Shown: in pieces, positions 6,731-10,519 of the stretch
Numbering within the stretch: the stretch's first letter is position 1
Layout of the letters: the number at the start of each line of letters is the position of its first letter
Assembly: GCA_003695865.1 (NCBI GenBank)
Contig: RFGQ01000744.1
Span: 1 to 10,519, forward strand
DNA from: Gemmatimonadota bacterium
Lineage (GTDB): Bacteria > Gemmatimonadota > Gemmatimonadetes > Longimicrobiales > Gaopeijiaceae
Direction: 5' to 3'
DNA length: 10,519 nt
The notes under the pieces: model-generated
Told to the model about the DNA's origin: nothing
Databases searched by the model: none
Seen by the model: only the letters and a program-made list of their open reading frames with translations
Translations under genes and position numbers: made by a program

Positions 6731-7564
6731 ATGGACGGGTACACGACCCGCGAAGTCGCCGACATCCTCGGGCTCTCGAGCGCCCGCGTGCGGGCCTTCG
6801 TGCGCGACGACCTGTTGACGCCGAGCCGTGGGCACCGCAACGAGTACCGGTTCTCGTTCTCCGACATCGTGCTGCTGCGCACGTTGCGCGACCTCGCAGC
6901 GAGCGGCGTACCGCCCCGGCGCATGCGGCGGGCGCTGCGCTCGCTGCGGGCGCAGCTCCCCGAGGGGCGCCCCCTGAGCGCCGTACGCGTGTCGAGCGAC
7001 GGCGAATCGGTGCTGGTCCACGACGCCGACACCGTCTGGGAGCCCGAGTCGGGCCAGCTCCGCATCGACTTCGCCGTGGCCGACCTGGCGCAGGCCGCCG
7101 CACCCCTGGCGCTGGCGCGCAGCGAGCGGCACGCCGCCGCCGCATCGCTCGACGCGGACGCCTGGTTCGAGATGGGCGCCGACCTCGAGGTCGTGGCGCC
7201 GGAGCGTGCCGCGATGGCCTATCGCCAGGCGCTGGCGCTCTCGCCCGGGCACGTGCACGCGCACCTCAACCTGGGCCGCCTGCTGCACGAGGACGGCGCG
7301 CTCGCCGAGGCCGAGAGCCACTACCGTCAGGCACTCGCCGCCGATCCGCGCTCGGCCACCGCCGCGTTCAATCTGGGCGTGGCCCTCGAGGATCAGGGAC
7401 GCATGGACGAGGCGGCCCAGGCCTACGAGCGCGCCCTGCGTAACGACCCCGCCTTCGCGTCGGCCCACTTCAACCTGTCGCGCCTCTACGAGGCGATGGG
7501 CCGCTCCACCGACGCGCTCCGCCACCTGGCCGACTACAAACGCCTCAAGGGCTCGGAGGCGTGA
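6731..7564 (+). CDS. MerR-type HTH protein fused to TPR repeats
   Basis: The product is 277 residues. Residues 3-72 are a MerR-like winged helix-turn-helix: YTTREVADILGLSSARVRAFVRDDLLTPSRG followed by EYRFSFSDIVLLRTLRDLAASGVPPRRMRRAL. After a linker of about 65 residues come four tandem tetratricopeptide repeats of 34 residues (about 142-175, 176-209, 210-243 and 244-277), the middle ones near consensus, such as HLNLGRLLHEDGALAEAESHYRQALAADP. No metal-binding cysteines or drug-binding domain are present, so this is not a classical MerR sensor; the TPRs suggest a protein partner. It starts 41 bases after ku on the same strand with only a weak ribosome binding site, and its stop overlaps the next start (GTGA). 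A regulatory link to the NHEJ genes is suggested only by position. Domain calls are firm, function is unknown. Confidence 0.88.
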   Translation: MDGYTTREVADILGLSSARVRAFVRDDLLTPSRGHRNEYRFSFSDIVLLRTLRDLAASGVPPRRMRRALRSLRAQLPEGRPLSAVRVSSDGESVLVHDADTVWEPESGQLRIDFAVADLAQAAAPLALARSERHAAAASLDADAWFEMGADLEVVAPERAAMAYRQALALSPGHVHAHLNLGRLLHEDGALAEAESHYRQALAADPRSATAAFNLGVALEDQGRMDEAAQAYERALRNDPAFASAHFNLSRLYEAMGRSTDALRHLADYKRLKGSEA

Positions 7565-8085
7565 GCGGACCGCCCCAGGACGACGCCCCCCTGCGCATCG
7601 CCCGGGCCATGTTCTGGGCGGTGATGGCGGCCGCTGCGCTCTACGTCGTACGCGCCTACCCCGCACTGCCCGATCCCCTCGCGAGCACCTTCGGCGCCGG
7701 CGGGCGGCCGACGGGGTGGATGAGCCGGCGAGCGTTCGTGACGATCTTCGGGGCCGTCTACCTGTTCACGTCGGCCGCGGTGGGCCTGCTGCCGCTGCGC
7801 CGCATGCGCGGCGCCGGGCTCAACCTGCCGCACCGAGAGTACTGGCTCTCGCCCGAGCGCATCGAGCACACGCTGCTCTCCGTGCAGACACAGCTCACCT
7901 GGATCGGCACTGCGACCCAGGTGCTCATGCTCACCGTGTTCCGCATGACCGAGACGGCGAATCGTCTCGACCCGCCCCGGCTCGAGATGGCCGGGTTCTG
8001 GATCGTGTTCCTCGGCTACATGATCTTCATCGTAGCATGGACGATCCATCTGCTGCGCCGCTTCAGCCGGGTTCCGCACGCCTGA
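7561..8085 (+). CDS. DUF1648-like four-helix membrane protein
   Basis: The product is 174 residues with four likely membrane helices at about 13-31, 59-79, 109-127 and 145-165. The segment between the first two, ALPDPLASTFGAGGRPTGWMSRRAF (35-59), carries the DUF1648 signature (P-x-H/T-F-x-x-x-G-x-P-x-G-W), seen in SdpI-like and other small integral membrane proteins. The function of this version is not known; SdpI itself is an immunity protein, and nothing here shows that role. The GTG start at 7561 overlaps the stop of the HTH/TPR gene by four bases, suggesting translational coupling. The downstream transporter reading frame begins at an ATG 49 bases before this gene ends, if that start is used. 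Confidence 0.82.
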   Translation: MSGPPQDDAPLRIARAMFWAVMAAAALYVVRAYPALPDPLASTFGAGGRPTGWMSRRAFVTIFGAVYLFTSAAVGLLPLRRMRGAGLNLPHREYWLSPERIEHTLLSVQTQLTWIGTATQVLMLTVFRMTETANRLDPPRLEMAGFWIVFLGYMIFIVAWTIHLLRRFSRVPHA

Positions 8086-9074
8086 GCGCCGGTTCGCCAG
8101 GCGCACCGGACCCGCCGGACCCGCCGGACGCCGCGGGCCTTTCGGGGGCCCCGAACCCGCCGCGCGCCGCCGGGCCGCGACCGGGCGTGCGCCTGGCCGT
8201 GGTGGGCCTGGTGGCCAACGGTGTGCTCGTGCTGGTCAAGATCGGCGCCGGCCTGTTGGGCAACGCCTACGCGCTGGTGGCCGACGGCGTCGAGTCGTCG
8301 CTCGACCTGTTCTCGTCGATCGTGGTGTGGCGAGGCCTCACGGTTGCGGGGCGTCAGGCCGACGAGCGCTACCACTTCGGGTACGGCAAGGCCGAGTCGG
8401 TGGCCGGCGCCGTGGTGGCCGTCATGCTTCTGATCGCCGCCACCGTGATCGCCCTTCAGGCCGTGCGCGAGATCGTGACGCCCCACCACGCCCCCGCACC
8501 CTTCACCCTCGCGGTGCTGGTGGGCGTGATCGCCGTGAAGGAGCTGCTGTTCCGGCGTGTGCTGGCCGCGGGCGAGGCCCTGGGCAGCCCGGCGCTGCGG
8601 GCCGACGCGTGGCACCACCGGGCCGACGCGATCACCTCGGGCGCCGCGCTGGTCGGCATCGCCCTCGCGCTGGTCGGCGGTCCCGGCTGGGAGCCCGCCG
8701 ACGACTGGGCGGCGCTCCTGGCCGCGGGGGTGATCGCCTACAACGGCGTGCGCCTGCTGCGGCCCGCGCTCGCCGACCTCATGGACCGCGCCCCCGACCC
8801 CGATGTGCTCGCGCGCGTGGAGCGGGCCGCCGCGTCGGTGCCGGGCGTGCGGCGCATCGAGAAGATCCTCGCGCGGCGTGCCGGCGTGGGCTACTTCGTC
8901 GCGCTCCACGTGGAGGCCGATCCCGCGATGCCGCTCAGGGACGCGCACCGGCTGGGCCACGACGTGAAGGACCGCGTGATCGAAGCGGTGCCCCGCGTGC
9001 TCGACGCGCTCGTGCACATGGAGCCCGAGCAGGACCCGGATCCGCCGACGGATTCCTCGCGGGCGACGCTGTAG
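8037..9074 (+). CDS. Cation diffusion facilitator (CDF) family transporter
   Basis: CDF proteins export divalent metals such as Zn, Fe, Mn or Co from the cytoplasm by proton antiport. From the ATG at 8037 the product is 345 residues: a Pro/Ala-rich leader (1-50), six membrane helices (about 51-245) and a cytoplasmic dimerisation domain (about 250-330) with SVPGVRRIEKILARRAG and FVALHVEADP. The metal site in helix V is HHRAD (His193, Asp197), as in zinc-type CDFs, but helix II has DGVESSLD (Glu86, Asp90), where His or Asp is usual at the first position. Metal specificity is therefore uncertain. A GTG at 8187 would give 295 residues, the normal family length, and would avoid both the leader and the 49-base overlap with the upstream gene. 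Neither start has a clear ribosome binding site. Likely last gene of the operon downstream of ku. Confidence 0.92.
   Translation: MDDPSAAPLQPGSARLSAGSPGAPDPPDPPDAAGLSGAPNPPRAAGPRPGVRLAVVGLVANGVLVLVKIGAGLLGNAYALVADGVESSLDLFSSIVVWRGLTVAGRQADERYHFGYGKAESVAGAVVAVMLLIAATVIALQAVREIVTPHHAPAPFTLAVLVGVIAVKELLFRRVLAAGEALGSPALRADAWHHRADAITSGAALVGIALALVGGPGWEPADDWAALLAAGVIAYNGVRLLRPALADLMDRAPDPDVLARVERAAASVPGVRRIEKILARRAGVGYFVALHVEADPAMPLRDAHRLGHDVKDRVIEAVPRVLDALVHMEPEQDPDPPTDSSRATL
8106..8129 (+). repeat. Short 9-base tandem repeat (2.7 copies)
   Basis: Two exact copies of CCGGACCCG are followed by a partial third. If the ATG at 8037 is used, the repeat encodes PDPPDPPD in the proline-rich leader of the CDF transporter; if the GTG at 8187 is the start, it lies in the gap between the two genes. 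It is in phase with codons and probably arose by slippage. Confidence 0.7.
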
Positions 9075-9153
9075 CGGCGTACCGCCTCGACCCCGCGGTC
9101 GTCGGTGGGCAGCACGGTCATGTGCGTGTGCGCCGGACGGTGCGCGGCTTCGT

Positions 9154-9174
9154 TCTGGTCATCAGCCTACCAGA
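9154..9174. terminator. Weak hairpin between convergent CDF and GNAT genes
   Basis: Six-base perfect arms TCTGGT (9154-9159) and ACCAGA (9169-9174) flank a nine-base loop, inside the 114-base gap (9075-9188) between two convergent genes. The stem is short and no T-run follows on either strand, so termination is only suggested by its location. I see nothing else in this gap. Confidence 0.25.
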
Positions 9175-9188
9175 GCTGCCGGTGGAGA

Positions 9189-9707
9189 TCACCCGTCCGT
9201 GCCGCCCTTCCGGCCCTGACGCAGGTGGAGCTTCATGCCGTGGTGAGTCGCCTCGAAGCCGAGCGCGCGGTAAAAGGCCAGCGCTTCGGGCCGGCGACGG
9301 TCCGTGGTGAGCTGCACCAGATGGCATCGGCGAACCCGGGCCCGGGTGACGGCTTCTTCGATCAGCGCACGACCCACACCGCGCCCGCGCGCTTCACGGG
9401 CGACCCGTACACCCTCGATCTGGGCCCGCCAACCCCCTTCATAGGTGAGATGGGGAAGGAAGGAGAGCTGGAGGACCGCGCATACGGATCCCGCGGACTC
9501 GCCCACGAGGAGCACGTGGTTGGGGTCGCGCTCGATGGCTTCGAAAGCGGCGACGTATGCGCGAGCGGCTCCGGTCTCCTCCGGAAGGCCTCCTGCCGCC
9601 CCAGGCGGCGTCTCGCGCTCCGCCCCGAGCGCATCGTCGGCGAGCAGACGCACGATGGCGTCTAGGTCGCTGAGCACTGCCTCACGGAAGCGCACCCCCC
9701 CGGTCAT
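9189..9707 (-). CDS. GNAT family N-acetyltransferase
   Basis: The product is 172 residues with the GNAT fold, which transfers an acetyl group from acetyl-CoA to an amine. The N-terminal strand and helix read VRFREAVLSDLDAIVRLLADD (5-25). The central strands LLVGESAGSVCAVLQLSFLPHLTYEGGWRAQIEGVRVA lead into the acetyl-CoA pyrophosphate loop RGRGVGRALIEEA (107-119), which fits the R/Q-x-x-G-x-G/A pattern. The late motif RRRPEALAFYRALGFEATHHGMKLHL contains Tyr146 at the position often serving as general acid. The acceptor substrate cannot be read from sequence. The ATG at 9707 precedes the recognisable fold; the frame is open further upstream, but that part overlaps the preceding lipoprotein gene. 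It lies 52 bases downstream of the lipoprotein gene on the same strand, so co-transcription is likely. Confidence 0.92.
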   Translation of the reverse strand: MTGGVRFREAVLSDLDAIVRLLADDALGAERETPPGAAGGLPEETGAARAYVAAFEAIERDPNHVLLVGESAGSVCAVLQLSFLPHLTYEGGWRAQIEGVRVAREARGRGVGRALIEEAVTRARVRRCHLVQLTTDRRRPEALAFYRALGFEATHHGMKLHLRQGRKGGTDG

Positions 9708-9759
9708 CGAGCGCCGCCAGTGGTGGGCTGCCACCGAGCGGTGGCCGTGGAGCCCCGCC

Positions 9760-10365
9760 TCACTCGATGCCCAGGATCCGCCGCACTTCGCCCTCCAGCC
9801 CGGCCAGGCCGGCCGCACGGCCCACTGCAAGCGCGTCCTCGGGTGAGGCGCCCTCCAGCCAGTAGGCGCGCAGGGCGAGCATCGCACCCACGCGGTTGCT
9901 GCTGCCGCAATAGAGGGCGGTAGCGCCCTCCCCCGCCTGGTCGAGCAGCGCGTCGAGCCGCTCGACGTGCTCGCGCGTGAGCCCGTCGGCGCCGGCGATG
10001 GGCAGGCGGGTGAAGACGAAGCCCTCCGCCTCGGACCGCGCCTCTTCCCAGCCCGCCCCCGACTCCTCGGGCCAGCGCAGCGAGATGAAGCGCGTCACCC
10101 CGAGTTCGCGGAGCGCCTCGAGCTGCTCGGGCGTGGGCTGACCCGAGGTGATCAGTCCGGGCACCGGCTGGCGCGCGTTGCGCACGCCCAGCGCCTCGAG
10201 GGCCGACGCGTCGACGGGAGTGGCCTCGAGGGCCGCCGGCGGGTCGGCCGGGTCACCTTCCTGGCCGCCGGCCGCCGGCTCGTCGGCGGGTGGCTGGCAG
10301 GCGGCAAGCAGCGCGGCGAGAACGGCCGTCGCGAAGAGGCCGCGGCAACGCACAAACCCTTCCAT
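9760..10365 (-). CDS. Lipoprotein with DUF442/beta-lactamase-hydrolase-like phosphatase domain
   Basis: The product is 201 residues. A lipoprotein signal peptide (1-22, lipobox LAAC, Cys23) is followed by an Ala/Pro/Glu-rich linker to about residue 48. The domain at about 52-200 matches the DUF442 / BLH-phosphatase type of the cysteine-phosphatase superfamily: VPGLITSGQPTPEQLEALRELGVTRFISLRWPEE, then LPIAGADGLTREHVERLDALLDQ and the presumed phosphate-binding loop LYCGSSNRVGAMLALRAYWL with Cys153 and Arg158. The loop is CX4R, not the CX5R of classical tyrosine phosphatases, as in other members of this family. Activity is unproven; related domains occur with sulfur-metabolism and beta-lactamase-like proteins. 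The ATG at 10365 has GGGAGA ending six bases upstream (complement of 10372-10377). It follows the diguanylate cyclase gene by 28 bases. Confidence 0.87.
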   Translation of the reverse strand: MEGFVRCRGLFATAVLAALLAACQPPADEPAAGGQEGDPADPPAALEATPVDASALEALGVRNARQPVPGLITSGQPTPEQLEALRELGVTRFISLRWPEESGAGWEEARSEAEGFVFTRLPIAGADGLTREHVERLDALLDQAGEGATALYCGSSNRVGAMLALRAYWLEGASPEDALAVGRAAGLAGLEGEVRRILGIE

Positions 10366-10393
10366 CGATCGTCTCCCGGGTCGCAGACAGGGG

Positions 10394-10519
10394 TCAGCCG
10401 GACCGCTTCGCCCGACTCCACCCTCCGGTACCCTTGGCCACCACCACGCGGTTCCGCCCGGCCTTCTTCGCGCGGTAGAGCGCCTTGTCGGCCGCCTTGA
10501 GCACCGCGTCGGGATCGCC
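10394..10519 (-). CDS. C-terminal end of a GGDEF-domain diguanylate cyclase (5' part outside window)
   Basis: Only the last 41 codons are present. They read GDPDAVLKAADKALYRAKKAGRNRV, the highly characteristic final helix of GGDEF domains (A-D-x-A-L-Y-x-A-K-x-x-G-R-N), followed by a short basic tail VVVAKGTGGWSRAKRSG and a TGA stop. GGDEF proteins make cyclic di-GMP from GTP. The active-site motif and any sensory domain lie beyond the right edge, so activity cannot be judged. The stop is 28 bases before the downstream lipoprotein gene on the same strand, suggesting one transcript. Confidence 0.93.
   Translation of the reverse strand, partial: GDPDAVLKAADKALYRAKKAGRNRVVVAKGTGGWSRAKRSG

Noticed and set aside
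3177..7145. Minus-strand frame open for 1322 codons, extending ligD across ku and into the HTH/TPR gene
   Set aside because: Only the part up to 5696 matches LigD. The rest is Arg/Gly/Leu-rich low-complexity translation opposite well-supported plus-strand genes, as expected where stop codons are rare at about 70% GC.
7206..8036. N-terminal extension of the CDF frame back through the TPR and DUF1648 genes
   Set aside because: The translation is Arg/Thr/Pro-rich and overlaps two supported genes in another frame; the transporter begins at 8037 or 8187.
8016..9017. Minus-strand open frame of 333 codons antisense to the CDF gene
   Set aside because: His/Gly/Arg-rich translation with no family resemblance; the plus strand encodes a clear CDF transporter.
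9708..9887. Upstream extension of the GNAT frame
   Set aside because: It would overlap the end of the lipoprotein gene by about 130 bases, and the GNAT fold begins right after the ATG at 9707.

Overview
The window is about 70% GC by eye and densely coding, with ten complete genes, a 3'-truncated gene at the left edge (msrA) and a 5'-truncated gene at the right edge (diguanylate cyclase). Three predicted proteins carry lipoprotein signal peptides (an N-terminal hydrophobic stretch ending in L-T/A-G/A-C). Together with the DUF2911 and DUF1648 families and a PE-LIG-POL type LigD, this suggests a high-GC diderm bacterium. Gemmatimonadota or a similar group is plausible, but that is inferred from gene content and not proven. 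I saw no rRNA, tRNA, CRISPR array, insertion sequence or phage gene.

Layout. (1) 1-1033, minus: a RidA-family lipoprotein gene followed by msrA, overlapping by ATGA; a small operon that may deal with damaged metabolites and oxidised protein. (2) 1034-1287: divergent intergenic region. (3) 1288-3175, plus: a DUF2911 lipoprotein and a small alpha/beta hydrolase. (4) 3177-6689: the two-component bacterial non-homologous end-joining (NHEJ) system. ligD (minus) and ku (plus) are divergent around a 144-base region holding a striking AT-rich palindrome. ligD ends one base from the hydrolase gene, tail to tail. (5) 6731-9074, plus: an apparent operon downstream of ku, with a MerR-type HTH/TPR protein, a DUF1648-like membrane protein and a cation diffusion facilitator. 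The last two junctions overlap. (6) 9189-10519, minus: the end of a GGDEF diguanylate cyclase gene, a lipoprotein with a CX4R phosphatase-like loop, and a GNAT acetyltransferase, probably co-transcribed.

The functional centre is the NHEJ pair. Ku would bind double-strand ends and recruit LigD, whose phosphoesterase, ligase and polymerase domains trim, fill and seal them. All catalytic residues I looked for in LigD are present. The points most worth following up are the GAAC-N4-GTTT palindrome over the probable ku promoter, the DNA-binding/TPR protein 41 bases behind ku, and the lipoprotein form of RidA. None of these alone establishes a new system. The window reads mostly as a chromosomal housekeeping and stress-response region.
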